A stretch of 43,485 nucleotides of DNA from Polymorphobacter_B sp038225475 (GCA_038225475.1 JBBRRA010000014.1:1-43485); one strand, 5' to 3'. Shown: positions 33,658 to 41,705, numbered from the stretch's first letter. Program-made: numbers and translations. Notes: generated by a model from the letters alone, not told the origin.

Positions 33658-34355
33658 GCCGCGCTCCTCAGTGTGCGTTGTTCGATGCGCTTTTCAAAGG
33701 CTGCGCCCTGAAACAGCCGCTGAACGTACACCGACGGCGTATGAATCGCGTCGGGGTCGAGGCTGCCGGCTTCGACGAGGTGTTCGACTTCGGCCACCGT
33801 CACCTTGCCGGCGGTCGCGGCGTTCGGGTTAAAATTGCGCGCGGTCTTGCGGTAGCAAAGGTTGCCGTACGGATCGCCCTGCCACGCATGGACGATCGCC
33901 AGATCGGCGACGATGCCGGTTTCGAGGATGTACGTCTCGCCGCCGAAGTCCTTGTGTTCCTTGCCCTCGGCGATTTTCGTGCCGACGCCGGTGCGCGTGT
34001 AGAAGCCCGCGATGCCCGCCCCGCCGGCGCGCAGCCGTTCGGCGAGCGTCCCCTGCGGCGCGAATTCGAGGTCGAGCTCGCCCGCCAGATATTGCCGCTC
34101 GAACTCCTTGTTCTCGCCGACGTACGACGCGATCATCTTCTTCACTTGCCGGTTATGGAGCAGGACGCCCAGCCCGAAGCCGTCGACTCCGGCGTTGTTC
34201 GATACCACCGTCAGCGCCTTGACGCCCGAGGCGGCAATCGCGGCGATCAGCAGTTCGGGGATGCCGCACAGCCCAAAACCGCCTGCCGCAATCGTCATGC
34301 CGTCGAACAACAGGCCATCGAGTGCGGCGGCGGCATCGGCATAGGTTTTCGACAT
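33654..34355 (-). CDS. 3-oxoacid CoA-transferase subunit A
   Basis: This 233-residue subunit begins with SKTYADAAAALDGLLFDGMT and contains the glycine-rich AAGGFGLCGIPELLIAAI and LTVVSNNAGVDGFGLG, plus the family pattern GGAGIAGFYTRTGVGT. It is the first gene of the coupled minus-strand series that ends with dnaN. GAGGAC lies just before the ATG. The open frame continues upstream without family similarity. It is divergent from the histidine-phosphatase gene with 90 bases between the starts, which should hold both promoters. Confidence 0.94.
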   Translation of the reverse strand: MSKTYADAAAALDGLLFDGMTIAAGGFGLCGIPELLIAAIAASGVKALTVVSNNAGVDGFGLGVLLHNRQVKKMIASYVGENKEFERQYLAGELDLEFAPQGTLAERLRAGGAGIAGFYTRTGVGTKIAEGKEHKDFGGETYILETGIVADLAIVHAWQGDPYGNLCYRKTARNFNPNAATAGKVTVAEVEHLVEAGSLDPDAIHTPSVYVQRLFQGAAFEKRIEQRTLRSAA

Positions 34356-34445
34356 GCGGTGTCCTCGCTCTGTGCGCGTCGTGCTAGCTTCCGCCGCCGG
34401 GCTTGTCCATGATGCGCGGGCATCCTGCTGCCGAAAGCCCCGCTC

Positions 34446-35069
34446 ATGCTGCTCTACCTCGCTCGCCATGCCGAGACCGTGTATAATGCCGGAGCGCGGA
34501 TGCAGGGGCATATGACGCATACGCCGCTGACTCGCGCCGGCTTTGGCCAGGCGGAGGCGATGGGCGCGGCGCTGCGCGACCATTTCGGAGCGGCTCCCGA
34601 AATCGACCTTTGCGCCTCGCCGTCGGGGCGGACCTTGCAGACGATGGCAGTCGTCTGTGAGCATCTGGGGCGTGATTTCTTCGACGTGAAGACCGACGAG
34701 CGGCTGCTCGAAATCGATGTCGGCGACTGGCAGGGACGGCGCTATGCCGACATCGTCGCCGACATCGGCCCGATCATCGATCCGGCGTTGCATGTCTTCA
34801 GCGTGCCGCCGCCCAACGGCGAATGGTATCCGGCAATCGCGGCGCGGCTGACGGCGTGGCTCGCGACGCTCGATCCGGCGCGCGCCACGCTGGTCATCAG
34901 CCACGGCATCACGGCGCGCGTGCTGCGCGGGTTGCTGGTCGGCGGCGTCGACTATGCCGGAGTGCGGATTGCACCCAATGCGCCGCAGGGCACGGTGTTT
35001 CGCATCGAGAACGGTGTCGAGACGCCGCTGTTCATCGGCAGCGGCGCGCTGAGCGGCCGCGCGGCGTAA
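34446..35069 (+). CDS. Histidine phosphatase family protein (phosphoglycerate mutase-like)
   Basis: This 207-residue protein has the branch signature LYLARHAETVYNAGARMQGH at the N-terminus, with the catalytic His in RHAET. The second Arg lies in SPSGRTLQTMAV, the acidic residue in LLEIDVGDWQGR, and the second His in VISHGITARVL. It lacks a signal peptide, so a cytoplasmic phosphatase or mutase is likely. Substrates in this superfamily range from sugar phosphates to nucleotides and cobalamin intermediates, and none can be chosen here. Confidence 0.92.
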   Translation: MLLYLARHAETVYNAGARMQGHMTHTPLTRAGFGQAEAMGAALRDHFGAAPEIDLCASPSGRTLQTMAVVCEHLGRDFFDVKTDERLLEIDVGDWQGRRYADIVADIGPIIDPALHVFSVPPPNGEWYPAIAARLTAWLATLDPARATLVISHGITARVLRGLLVGGVDYAGVRIAPNAPQGTVFRIENGVETPLFIGSGALSGRAA

Positions 35070-35125
35070 AAGGCTCGCAGGCGCGCGGCGTAAACCATTC
35101 ACGGAACATTAAAGCCGCGAAGCTC

Positions 35126-35147
35126 ATTCTCCCTGCTCAAGGAGAAT
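35126..35147 (+). promoter_or_regulatory. Hairpin burying the ribosome site of the small lipoprotein gene
   Basis: ATTCTCC (35126-35132) and GGAGAAT (35141-35147) pair perfectly around an 8-base loop. The 3' arm contains the gene's whole Shine-Dalgarno sequence (AAGGAGA), six to eight bases before the ATG at 35152. When folded, the site would be closed, which would allow control by temperature, a protein, an RNA or translation from upstream. Confidence 0.5.
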
Positions 35148-35151
35148 TGCA

Positions 35152-35664
35152 ATGCAGGTCAAATCACTGGTCCGCCTCGCGCTGATCGCCGCCGCGGCGA
35201 CAAGCCTTTCGGCATGTTATGACGGCTATTATGGCGGCGGCGGCGTGGGCTATGCCAGCACCTATTCGGGCTATGGCGGTCCGGTCGGCTATGGCGGCGA
35301 CTATTATGGCGGCTTCGGCTATCCGGGTTACGGATATTACAACGATGTCTATTATCCCGGATACGGCGTCTATGTCTTCGATCGTGGCGGCCACCGCCGC
35401 GAATGGCGCGAGGACGAGCGCCGCCACTGGGACCATGGCGGCGACTTCCGCGGCGGACGGCTGGCACAGAACGGCCGGGTCGATGTCGCACGCGACCACG
35501 GCTATATGCGCGACCGCCAGGCGTCGTTTCAGAACTACCAGCGCGAATCGCGCGGCGGCGGTGGTCAGGGCTGGGGCGGTCAGGGTCGGGGCGGCGGCGG
35601 TCAGTCGCAAGGTCATGGTGGCGGTGGTCAAGGCCATGACAACGGCGACCACCACGGACATTGA
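35152..35664 (+). CDS. Small Gly/Tyr/His-rich lipoprotein
   Basis: This 170-residue exported protein has a short basic start, a hydrophobic stretch LALIAAAATSL and a lipobox LSAC with Cys at residue 22. The mature protein starts with repeated Tyr-Gly units (YDGYYGGGG, YGGPVGYGG, GYGYYND). A charged centre (HRREWREDERRHWDHGG) follows, then a Gly/Gln/His-rich tail ending in HDNGDHHGH. No domain is recognised. The His-rich tail could bind metal, and the low-complexity part suggests an envelope-anchored, flexible protein. The ATG is preceded by AAGGAGA, which lies in a hairpin. Two strong hairpins follow the stop. Confidence 0.85.
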   Translation: MQVKSLVRLALIAAAATSLSACYDGYYGGGGVGYASTYSGYGGPVGYGGDYYGGFGYPGYGYYNDVYYPGYGVYVFDRGGHRREWREDERRHWDHGGDFRGGRLAQNGRVDVARDHGYMRDRQASFQNYQRESRGGGGQGWGGQGRGGGGQSQGHGGGGQGHDNGDHHGH

Positions 35665-35670
35665 GCGAGC

Positions 35671-35749
35671 GGGGGCCGTGGCGCTGCGCTGCGGCCCCCC
35701 CTGACGCTGCGGCCTCGCAACCGGCGCTGCGGCGTTGCGCCTTTATTTT
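35671..35749 (+). terminator. Tandem hairpins with U-rich end after the small lipoprotein gene
   Basis: Seven bases after the stop, 35671-35683 and 35687-35699 form a 13-pair GC-rich stem (GGGGGCCG with CGGCCCCC, then two G-U pairs) with a 3-base loop but no U run. Downstream a second hairpin (CGCAAC 35716-35721 with GTTGCG 35734-35739, or GGCGC with GCGCC) leads into TTTATTTT at 35742-35749, the form of an intrinsic terminator. Together they should separate this gene from rlmN. Confidence 0.55.
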
Positions 35750-35776
35750 GCCCGTCGCGGCGCTTAAGTGGAGCCG

Positions 35777-37009
35777 ATGCAAATTCCCGGCTTCATCGAT
35801 GCAGTCCCCGTGCCGCGCGCCGCCAGCGTGCGGTCGGACGGGCGCACCGCGATTGTCGGGCTGCCGCGGCCCGAGTTGATCGCCGCGCTGGCCGCCGCCG
35901 GGCTCGATCCCAAGGCTGCGAAGATGCGCGCCAGCCAGATCTGGCACTGGGTCTATAATCGCGGCGCGACCGAGTTCGAGGCGATGGCGAATATCGCGCG
36001 CGAGACGCAGGCGCTGCTTGCCGAACATTTCGTCGTCGGCCGCCCCGAAGTCGCGCAGATGCAGGTGTCGACCGACGGCACCCGCAAATGGCTGCTGCGC
36101 TTCGACGACGGCAACGAGGCCGAATGCGTTTTCATCCCCGACGCCGACCGCGGCACGTTGTGCGTCTCGGCGCAGGTCGGCTGCACGCTCAACTGCCGCT
36201 TTTGCTTCACCGGCACGATGAAGCTGGTGCGCAACCTGACGCCCGGCGAAATCGTCGGGCAGGTCATGCTGGCGCGCGATGCTTTGGGCGAATGGCCGTC
36301 CGCGCAGGCCGGGTTGGCGCAGCCAGACAGCAACTACAACGCTGACGGCCGGATGCTCACCAACATCGTGATGATGGGAATGGGCGAGCCGCTATATAAT
36401 TTCGACAATGTGAAGGCCGCGCTCGGCATCGTCATGGACGCGACCGGCCTCGGCCTCAGCCGCCGCCGGATCACGCTCAGCACCTCGGGCGTGGTGCCGA
36501 TGATGGCGCGCGCCGGGGCCGAGATCGGCGTCAATCTTGCCGTCTCGCTGCACGCGGTGACCAAGGAAATCCGCGACGAGATCGTGCCGATCAACAAGCG
36601 TTACGGCATCGACGAGCTGCTCGCCGCGTGCGCCGCCTATCCGGGCGCTAACAACGCGCGGCGCATCACGTTCGAATATGTCATGCTCAAGGACAAGAAC
36701 GACAGCGACGACGATGCGCGCGAACTCGTGCGGCTGATCCGCCAGTACCGGTTGCCCGCCAAGGTCAATCTGATCCCGTTCAATCCATGGCCGGGGTCGG
36801 ACTATCTGTGCTCGGACCCCGACCGCATCGAGCGGTTTTCGGAAATCATCTTCCGCGCCGGCATCTCCGCCCCCGTTCGCCGCCCGCGCGGCCGCGATAT
36901 CATGGCGGCGTGCGGCCAGCTCAAGTCGGCGAGCGAAAAAGTCAGCCGCGCCGATCTCGACCGCCGCGCCGCCGAAAAAGAAGCCGGCTGGGCGCTCGCC
37001 GCCGTTTGA
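35777..37009 (+). CDS. rlmN: 23S rRNA A2503 / tRNA A37 C2-methyltransferase
   Basis: This 410-residue radical-SAM enzyme methylates C2 of A2503 in 23S rRNA and of A37 in some tRNAs. The cluster motif CTLNCRFCFTG (CxxxCxxC) lies near residue 135. MMGMGEPLYNFDNV near 200 contacts SAM, and the methyl-carrying Cys is in MAACGQLKS near 378. The N-terminal part has KMRASQIWHWVYNRGATEFEAM, typical of RlmN. A GTG nine bases upstream (35768) is an alternative start. A stretch near residues 175-193 is longer than in the E. coli protein. Confidence 0.95.
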   Translation: MQIPGFIDAVPVPRAASVRSDGRTAIVGLPRPELIAALAAAGLDPKAAKMRASQIWHWVYNRGATEFEAMANIARETQALLAEHFVVGRPEVAQMQVSTDGTRKWLLRFDDGNEAECVFIPDADRGTLCVSAQVGCTLNCRFCFTGTMKLVRNLTPGEIVGQVMLARDALGEWPSAQAGLAQPDSNYNADGRMLTNIVMMGMGEPLYNFDNVKAALGIVMDATGLGLSRRRITLSTSGVVPMMARAGAEIGVNLAVSLHAVTKEIRDEIVPINKRYGIDELLAACAAYPGANNARRITFEYVMLKDKNDSDDDARELVRLIRQYRLPAKVNLIPFNPWPGSDYLCSDPDRIERFSEIIFRAGISAPVRRPRGRDIMAACGQLKSASEKVSRADLDRRAAEKEAGWALAAV

Positions 37010-37046
37010 TGTAACCGAACCGCCTGCAGCTCGAATAATCTCAGCG

Positions 37047-38270
37047 ATGTACCTGCTCCGCCGCCTGTTCACGCGCATGATCCAAGTCGGCGAACTGACG
37101 ATCACCGATCATCGCGGCACCGTCCACCGCTTCGGCACGCCGTCGTCGGCGGTCGCGCCCGCCGCCTTCCGGCTGACCGATGCCGCGACCGCGCGCAAGA
37201 TCGCGCTCAGCCCGGCGCTCGGCGCGGGCGAGGCGTATATGGACGCGCGGTTGATCCCGATCGACTGCGATATCCTCGATATCGTCCGGCTGGTGACCTA
37301 CAACGTCCGCTGGGACCGCGCCAATCCGGTGCGCTTCGGGCTGTGGCGGCAGGCGCGGTTCGCCGGCTTTCTCGGTCAGTTCAATCACGCCAGCCGGTCG
37401 AAGCGCAACGTCGCGCATCATTACGATCTGTCGGACCGGCTGTACGACCTGTTCCTCGACGCCGACCGGCAATATAGCTGTGCCTATTACACCGATCCGG
37501 CGAACCCGCTCGACCGCGCGCAAACCGAGAAGAAAGCGCATATCGCCGCCAAGCTGGCGCTGGCGCCGGGGCAGCGCGTGCTCGATATCGGCTGCGGCTG
37601 GGGCGGCATGGCGCTGTACCTGCACCGTGTCGCCGGCGTCGATGTCCACGGCGTGACGCTGTCGGAGGAGCAGCTGAAAGTGGCGCGGCAGCGCGCGGCC
37701 GATGCCGGTGTTGCCGACCATGTAACCTTCGAGCTGATCGATTACCGCGCGCTGACCGGGCAGTTCGACCGCGTGGTTTCGGTCGGGATGTTCGAGCATG
37801 TCGGGCTGCCGCACTACCGCGAATATTTCGATACGATCCACGCGCTGCTTGCCCCTGGCGGCGTCGCGCTGATCCACAGCATCGCGCGCGCCGACGGTCC
37901 GGGCGCGACCGACCCGTTCACCACCAAATACATTTTCCCCGGCGGCTATTCGCCCGCGCTGTCGCAAATCGTCCCGGCGATCGAGCGCGCGTGGCTGTGG
38001 ATCACCGATATCGAGGTGCTGCGGCTGCATTATGCGTTGACGCTGACCGAATGGTACCGGCGCACGGTGGCGGCGCAGCCTCCGATCGAGGCGCTGTACG
38101 ACGCGCGCTTCTACCGGATGTGGCTGTTCTATCTCGCCGGGGCGATCTGCGCGTTCGAGAACGACGGCCATATGAACGTGCAGATCCAGCTGACCAAGCG
38201 CCGCGATGCGCTGCCGATCACCCGCGACTATATGGCGGCGGCGGAGGCGACCTACCGCGCGCTGGGTTGA
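37047..38270 (+). CDS. cfa: Cyclopropane-fatty-acyl-phospholipid synthase
   Basis: This 407-residue enzyme adds a methylene group from S-adenosylmethionine across the double bond of membrane lipid acyl chains. The SAM site VLDIGCGWGGMALYL is near residue 178. RNVAHHYDLSDRLYDLFLD and QYSCAYY precede it, and SVGMFEHVG follows. The catalytic tail includes IFPGGYSP. The short N-terminal lipid-binding region is typical of the proteobacterial type. It follows rlmN by about 38 bases and may be co-transcribed. Confidence 0.94.
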   Translation: MYLLRRLFTRMIQVGELTITDHRGTVHRFGTPSSAVAPAAFRLTDAATARKIALSPALGAGEAYMDARLIPIDCDILDIVRLVTYNVRWDRANPVRFGLWRQARFAGFLGQFNHASRSKRNVAHHYDLSDRLYDLFLDADRQYSCAYYTDPANPLDRAQTEKKAHIAAKLALAPGQRVLDIGCGWGGMALYLHRVAGVDVHGVTLSEEQLKVARQRAADAGVADHVTFELIDYRALTGQFDRVVSVGMFEHVGLPHYREYFDTIHALLAPGGVALIHSIARADGPGATDPFTTKYIFPGGYSPALSQIVPAIERAWLWITDIEVLRLHYALTLTEWYRRTVAAQPPIEALYDARFYRMWLFYLAGAICAFENDGHMNVQIQLTKRRDALPITRDYMAAAEATYRALG

Positions 38271-38318
38271 CGCTCGCTGCAGCCACGGCAAGATAGCGGC
38301 TCCAACCAAGGGGTTTCC

Positions 38319-39809
38319 ATGCACTTTCGCCTGACCGCCGTCCTCGTGCTGGCGTTTGCCTGCGCGCCCGCGTTTGCCGACGAGGCGAAAAAGCCCGACG
38401 ACGCGCCCATCGCGCCGCCGACGGTTTCGGTGACGCAGCACAAGGGCGTCTTCGGCGGCACCGCGGTCAGCTATACCGCGACCACCGGCGAAACCTATTT
38501 GAAGGACAAGGACGGTAAGCCGACAGCGGCGATCTTCTCGACCGCCTATGTCAAGGATGGCCGCGATCCCCGGCGTCCCGTCACCTTCCTGTTCAATGGC
38601 GGCCCGGGGTCGGGATCGGTCTGGCTGCACATGGGCGCATTCGGCCCCAAGCGCGTGCGCCTGCCCGATGCCAAGGACGACGGCGGCCCGCCGTATAACA
38701 TCACCGATAACCCCGACAGCCTGCTCGACGTCACCGATATCGTCTTCATCGATCCGGTCGGCACCGGCTTTTCCAAGGCGCTCGGCAAAACCGAGGCCAA
38801 GTCGTTCTGGGGCATCACCACCGATGCCAAATCGGTCGCGGCCTTCATCCGCGTCTGGCTGCGCGAAAACGGCCGCTGGAATGCGCCGAAGTTCCTCGGT
38901 GGCGAAAGCTATGGCACCACCCGCTCGGCTGCCGTCACGCACGAGCTCGAGGGGGCGTACAACGACGTCGCGCTCGACGGGGTCATCCTGATGTCGACGA
39001 TCCTCGACTTCGGCGTCGAAGCCGAGACCGAAGGTAACGAGATGCAATATATGACGACGCTGCCGTCGATGGCGGCAACCGCATGGTATCACAAGCATCT
39101 GACGCCGCAGCCGCCCGCGCTCGAACCGTTTGTCGATGCGGCGCGCGCGTTTGCCAGCGGCCCCTATATCGCCGCGCTGATCAAGGGCAACGCGCTGCCG
39201 CCGGCCGAACATGATGCGATCCGGCGGCAACTGGCAGGCTTCACCGGCCTGTCCGAAAGTTTCCTCGAAAATGCCAATCTGCGCGTCTCGCCCGACCGCT
39301 TCTATAAGGAACTGCTGCGCGACCGCGGCCTGACGATCGGGCGGCTCGATACGCGCTATACCGGCGTCGACTATGACCGCGCCGGCGAAAGCCCCGACAA
39401 CGACCCGAGCTTTTATGGTATCGACGGGGCGTACACCGCGGCGATCAACAGCTATCTACGCGGCGACCTCAACCTCAAGATCGACCGCGAATATGCGACG
39501 ATCGGCGAAGTCCACGGCTGGGACTGGAAGCTCGAGGGCGAGCGTGACCGCGGTGCCTATCTGAACGTCGCGCCCTATCTCAGCCGCGCCATGCGCGAAA
39601 ACAGCCGTCTCAAGGTGTTCGTCGCGCAGGGCTATTTCGACTTCGCCACACCGTTCTTCGCCGCCGAATACTCGCTCACCCGCCCCGGCTTCCTCGATGG
39701 CCGCGTCGAGTTCCATTATTATCAGGCCGGACACATGATGTACGTCCACGACAGCGACCTCGCAAAGCTGTCGGCCGACATCCGCGGGTTTATCCGGCGG
39801 CAGCAATAG
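38319..39809 (+). CDS. S10-family serine carboxypeptidase, exported
   Basis: This 496-residue protein begins with a signal peptide (LTAVLVLAFACAPAFADE). The S10 landmarks are FLFNGGPGSGSVWLHMGAFG near residue 92, the nucleophile in GGESYGTTRSA near 196, the Asp in GYFDFATPF near 450, and the His in QAGHMMYVHDS near 473. It should trim C-terminal residues from peptides in the periplasm. AAGGGG precedes the ATG. No protease inhibitor or partner is visible. Confidence 0.93.
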   Translation: MHFRLTAVLVLAFACAPAFADEAKKPDDAPIAPPTVSVTQHKGVFGGTAVSYTATTGETYLKDKDGKPTAAIFSTAYVKDGRDPRRPVTFLFNGGPGSGSVWLHMGAFGPKRVRLPDAKDDGGPPYNITDNPDSLLDVTDIVFIDPVGTGFSKALGKTEAKSFWGITTDAKSVAAFIRVWLRENGRWNAPKFLGGESYGTTRSAAVTHELEGAYNDVALDGVILMSTILDFGVEAETEGNEMQYMTTLPSMAATAWYHKHLTPQPPALEPFVDAARAFASGPYIAALIKGNALPPAEHDAIRRQLAGFTGLSESFLENANLRVSPDRFYKELLRDRGLTIGRLDTRYTGVDYDRAGESPDNDPSFYGIDGAYTAAINSYLRGDLNLKIDREYATIGEVHGWDWKLEGERDRGAYLNVAPYLSRAMRENSRLKVFVAQGYFDFATPFFAAEYSLTRPGFLDGRVEFHYYQAGHMMYVHDSDLAKLSADIRGFIRRQQ

Positions 39810-39854
39810 TCTTCGCTCTCGCTGCACTCGCCGGCCAGCGAAGCGCAGAAACCA

Positions 39855-39884
39855 CTGTCCTACCTCGGTCGACAGGTGTACTAT
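39855..39884 (+). promoter_or_regulatory. Possible promoter of the argG leader
   Basis: TACTAT at 39879-39884 matches the -10 consensus at four of six positions, with a weak CTGTCC -35 element 18 bases upstream. The start would then fall near 39891, leaving a short leader that includes AGGAG at 39898-39902. Another arrangement, TCGACA (39869-39874) with a later -10, would leave almost no leader. Confidence 0.28.
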
Positions 39885-39909
39885 CCTATCTGGTTATAGG
39901 AGACACGAC

Positions 39910-40020
39910 ATGTGCGCTGCTTTGATACCCGCTGCTGCTCGACCTGCGACGGGCCCTGCCCGGTGCTCCGGGGCATCGTGCGCCCCCCGACGTGTCGTCA
40001 ACTTCATCAACTTTGCATAG
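39910..40020 (+). CDS. Possible leader peptide upstream of argG
   Basis: This 36-codon frame begins with ATG after TATAGGAGACACGAC, a good ribosome site (AGGAGA, 6-7 bases before the start), and ends with TAG 69 bases before argG. The peptide starts MCAALIPAAARPATGPARCS and ends in GASCAPRRVVNFINFA. It has four Arg codons, including the adjacent pair CGA-CGT at positions 27-28, and three TGC Cys codons. It is too short for a catalytic protein and has no signal peptide. A leader peptide whose translation senses arginine (or another amino acid) to control argG fits its place. This is inference; I know of no described family to name. Confidence 0.5.
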   Translation: MCAALIPAAARPATGPARCSGASCAPRRVVNFINFA

Positions 40021-40037
40021 CTCGCAGCGTTGGCAGC

Positions 40038-40071
40038 GGCGGCGGGGCGCGGTAAGGACCGGTCCGCCGCC
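40038..40071 (+). promoter_or_regulatory. GC-rich hairpin between the leader ORF and argG
   Basis: GGCGGCGG (40038-40045) and CCGCCGCC (40064-40071) pair perfectly, plus one G-U pair, around a loop containing the palindrome GACCGGTC. It lies 18 bases after the leader stop and ends a few bases before the argG ribosome site (CGGAG at 40075-40079). No U run follows, so it is not a classical terminator; it could affect ribosome access or pause polymerase. Inside the leader ORF another stem (TGCCCGG 39957-39963 with CCGGGGCA 39968-39975, one bulge) could form. Confidence 0.45.
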
Positions 40072-40089
40072 CACCGGAGCATCGCCCGC

Positions 40090-41307
40090 ATGACCACCGC
40101 CATCAACCGTGTCGTTCTCGCCTATTCGGGCGGGCTCGATACTTCGGTCATCCTCAAATGGCTGCAGCAGACCTATGGCTGCGAGGTGGTCACCTTCACC
40201 GCCGATCTGGGGCAGGGCGAGGAGCTTGAACCGGCGCGCGCCAAGGCGCTGCTGATGGGGGTCAAACCCGAGCATATCTTCATCGAGGACCTGCGCGAGG
40301 AATTCGTCCGCGACTATGTCTTTCCGATGCTGCGCGCCAACGCGCTGTACGAGGGGCAATATCTGCTCGGCACCTCGATCGCGCGGCCGCTGATCGCCAA
40401 GGCGCAAATTGCGATCGCGCGCGCGGTCAACGCCGATGCGGTCAGCCACGGGGCCACCGGCAAGGGCAACGACCAGGTGCGGTTCGAGCTTGGCTATTAT
40501 GCGCTGGCGCCCGACATCAAGATCATCGCGCCGTGGCGCGAATGGGATTTGACCAGCCGCGAGGCGCTGATCGCCTTTGCCGAGGCGCATCAGATCCCGG
40601 TTGCCAAGGACAAGCGCGGCGAAAGCCCGTTCTCTACCGACGCCAACCTGCTGCACACCTCGAGCGAGGGCAAGGTCCTCGAAGACCCGTGGGAGGAGGT
40701 GCCCGACTACGTCTATTCGCGAACCGCGAACCCCGAGGATGCGCCCGACGCGCCGCAGTATATCACGATCGATTTCGAGCGCGGCGACCCGGTCGCGATC
40801 GACGGTGTCGGCTATTCGCCCGCGGCGCTGCTCGCGGCGGCAAACGACCTCGGCCGCACGCACGGCATCGGGCGGCTCGATCTGGTCGAAAACCGCTTCG
40901 TCGGCATGAAGTCGCGCGGCATGTACGAGACGCCCGGCGGCACTATCCTCGCGGCCGCGCACCGCGGCATCGAATCGATCACGCTCGACCGCGGTGCAGC
41001 GCATCTCAAGGACGAGCTGATGCCGCGCTATGCCGAGCTGATTTATAACGGTTTCTGGTTCGCGCCCGAACGCGAAATGCTCCAGGCGGCAATCGATCAT
41101 AGCCAGGCCAAGGTGGACGGCACGGTGCGGCTCAAGCTGTACAAGGGCTCGGTCAATGTGGTCGGGCGCAAGTCGCCGCACTCGCTTTATTCGGCGAAGA
41201 TCGTCACCTTCGAGGATGATGCCGGTGCGTATGACCAGCGCGATGCGGCAGGGTTCATCAAGCTCAACGCGCTGCGGCTGCGGCTGCTCGGGCGGCGCGA
41301 CCGGTGA
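40090..41307 (+). CDS. argG: Argininosuccinate synthase
   Basis: This 405-residue enzyme joins citrulline and aspartate with ATP, the penultimate step of arginine synthesis. The ATP-binding P-loop AYSGGLDTSVILKWL is at residues 10-24. GATGKGNDQVRFELG near 120 and NPEDAPDAPQYITIDFERG near 215 are as in the family. The ATG at 40090 follows CGGAG by 10 bases; a longer frame from 40030 overlaps the hairpin. Its stop is overlapped by the GTG start of the next gene. A leader ORF and hairpin lie upstream. Confidence 0.96.
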   Translation: MTTAINRVVLAYSGGLDTSVILKWLQQTYGCEVVTFTADLGQGEELEPARAKALLMGVKPEHIFIEDLREEFVRDYVFPMLRANALYEGQYLLGTSIARPLIAKAQIAIARAVNADAVSHGATGKGNDQVRFELGYYALAPDIKIIAPWREWDLTSREALIAFAEAHQIPVAKDKRGESPFSTDANLLHTSSEGKVLEDPWEEVPDYVYSRTANPEDAPDAPQYITIDFERGDPVAIDGVGYSPAALLAAANDLGRTHGIGRLDLVENRFVGMKSRGMYETPGGTILAAAHRGIESITLDRGAAHLKDELMPRYAELIYNGFWFAPEREMLQAAIDHSQAKVDGTVRLKLYKGSVNVVGRKSPHSLYSAKIVTFEDDAGAYDQRDAAGFIKLNALRLRLLGRRDR

Positions 41308-41705
41308 GCCTGCAGGCAGAAATCGCGGCGTTCTTTGCCGACTATGCAGCGGCATGGACCGCGTTCGACACCGATGCCGTCGCGGCGTTCGTGGCGCTGC
41401 CGTATATGGTGGTGACTGCCGGGGCGACGCATTTTTACGAAGCCGCGACCGAAGTCGAAGATGCGCTCGACCAGGCCGCCGACGACCTGCAGGCGCATGG
41501 GGTGACGTCGTTCGAGGCGGCGCTGGTGTCGGTCGAGGCGCTGCCCGACGACGCCGCGCGCGCCGAGGTGGCATGGCGGCGGCTGGGGGCCGATGGCGCG
41601 CTGCGGATGGCCTATGTCGCGCGCTACACGCTGGCGCGGCAGGACGGGCACTGGGGGATCGTCGTGGCCGATGTCACCGCCGAAAGCGCCGCCACCTGGC
41701 ACTAG
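41304..41705 (+). CDS. NTF2-like (SnoaL-type) small protein
   Basis: This 133-residue soluble protein starts at a GTG overlapping the argG stop (GTGA). The helix FFADYAAAWTAFDTDAVAAF followed by LPYMVV, and a later antiparallel-sheet pattern ending in GHWGIVVADV, resemble the NTF2-like/SnoaL cone fold, which holds small ligands or catalyses isomerase-type reactions. No catalytic residue can be assigned. Coupling to argG suggests co-expression, but the link to arginine synthesis is unknown. Its TAG stop shares CTAG with the stop of the convergent GtrA gene. Confidence 0.75.
   Translation: MSLQAEIAAFFADYAAAWTAFDTDAVAAFVALPYMVVTAGATHFYEAATEVEDALDQAADDLQAHGVTSFEAALVSVEALPDDAARAEVAWRRLGADGALRMAYVARYTLARQDGHWGIVVADVTAESAATWH

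Noticed and set aside
36300..36360. Extra residues in the RlmN middle region as a possible intein or insertion
   Set aside because: It is only a short loop extension, the frame is intact, and loop length varies here among homologues.
37041..39230. 729-codon minus-strand frame opposite cfa and the S10 peptidase gene
   Set aside because: It spans two unrelated, clearly real plus-strand genes and their gap, has antisense-type composition and no motif.
40038..40071. Hairpin before argG read as a classical intrinsic terminator
   Set aside because: No U run follows the stem; kept only as a possible regulatory structure.
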